From positions 1 to 5,878 of the forward strand of contig JANYDZ010000357.1 in the NCBI GenBank assembly GCA_025363375.1: DNA of 5,878 bases. The letters run 5' to 3'. Positions 5,665-5,878 of this stretch are shown piece by piece (position 1 is the first letter of the stretch; each line of letters begins with the position of its first letter). The notes under the pieces are model-generated. The model ran no database searches. It was not told the origin of the DNA and was given only the letters and a program-made list of their open reading frames with translations. Both the position numbers and the translations under genes were made by a program. This stretch comes from Hyphomicrobiales bacterium (GTDB lineage Bacteria; Pseudomonadota; Alphaproteobacteria; Rhizobiales; Beijerinckiaceae).

Positions 5665-5878
5665 GACGGGGCCTGTGAAAGTTGTTTGCGAATACGGCGC
5701 AAATCGCCGCCGGCGGGTTGAAACGGATAACTAGCAATATCAGACGGCGGACTGTCGCCATAGGGGCGGTCGCACGCGGACACGTCCGCGCGCGCGTCGC
5801 CGGGGCACCCGGAGGTGCGAAAGGGCACGCCCGAAGCGACAATTTTTGCGAGCGCGTCCGCCTCCATGCCAAACGCCA
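5661..5878 (-). CDS. C-terminal end of a probable radical SAM protein (LipS-like), 5' part outside window
   Basis: Only the last 71 complete residues are visible; the frame runs open off the right edge, so the ATG at 5867 is an internal methionine and not the start. The tail carries TSGCPG, then a second cysteine 11 residues later in SACDRPYGDS, then SYPFQP and DLRRIRKQL. From memory, TSGCP...C(N/D)RP(Y/F) near the C-terminus, followed by YPF or FPF, occurs in biotin-synthase-like radical SAM proteins, including those encoded beside lipoate ligases (LipS1/LipS2). The CxxxCxxC radical SAM motif would be in the missing part, so the family call cannot be confirmed here. The stop TGA overlaps the ligase GTG start by four bases, which supports a joint role in making the lipoyl group. 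That this is a real coding end is well supported; the enzymatic identity is an inference. Confidence 0.55.
   Translation of the reverse strand, partial: AFGMEADALAKIVASGVPFRTSGCPGDARADVSACDRPYGDSPPSDIASYPFQPAGGDLRRIRKQLSQAPS

Noticed and set aside
4531..5721. Plus-strand open frame of 396 codons opposite the lipoate ligase
   Set aside because: Its Arg-rich composition and lack of domains, against a well-supported ligase on the other strand, mark it as a shadow.

Overview
The window is GC-rich and densely coded. GC-rich third codon positions, long antisense open frames and the gene content suggest an alphaproteobacterium, perhaps a methylotroph or sulfur oxidiser of the Hyphomicrobiales. That placement is an inference from composition and gene content only. 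There are seven protein genes (two cut by the window edges), no RNA gene, no insertion sequence and no CRISPR array. No gap between genes exceeds about 145 bases.

Left block (1-2792, minus strand): transcription runs from an isobutyryl-CoA dehydrogenase (1650-2792) into a 3-hydroxyisobutyrate dehydrogenase (734-1618), two steps of valine breakdown. It then reaches a secreted, probably Tat-exported, alpha/beta-hydrolase (658 down past base 1), which may have its own promoter. The other valine steps (methacrylyl-CoA hydratase, 3-hydroxyisobutyryl-CoA hydrolase, methylmalonate-semialdehyde dehydrogenase) are not in the window.

Middle (2793-3755): a 144-base divergent intergenic region separates the valine genes from a plus-strand short-chain dehydrogenase/reductase of unknown substrate.

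Right block (3752-5878, minus strand): a very tightly packed operon, in transcription order: the C-terminal end of a protein that looks like a biotin-synthase/LipS-type radical SAM enzyme; a lipoate-protein ligase with a C-terminal LplB-like domain; a DsrE-family protein; and a GcvH-like lipoate-binding protein with an atypical lipoylation site. Junctions are a 4-base GTGA overlap, an 8-base overlap and a 1-base gap, so the four are almost certainly co-expressed. The combination matches the lipoate-assembly and lipoate-binding-protein (LbpA) modules that accompany the sulfur-oxidising heterodisulfide-reductase-like (sHdr) pathway. The hdr genes themselves are not visible, so that pathway link is inferred. 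This is the most interesting part of the window. The operon ends head-to-head with the short-chain dehydrogenase gene, and the two stop codons share one TTAA.
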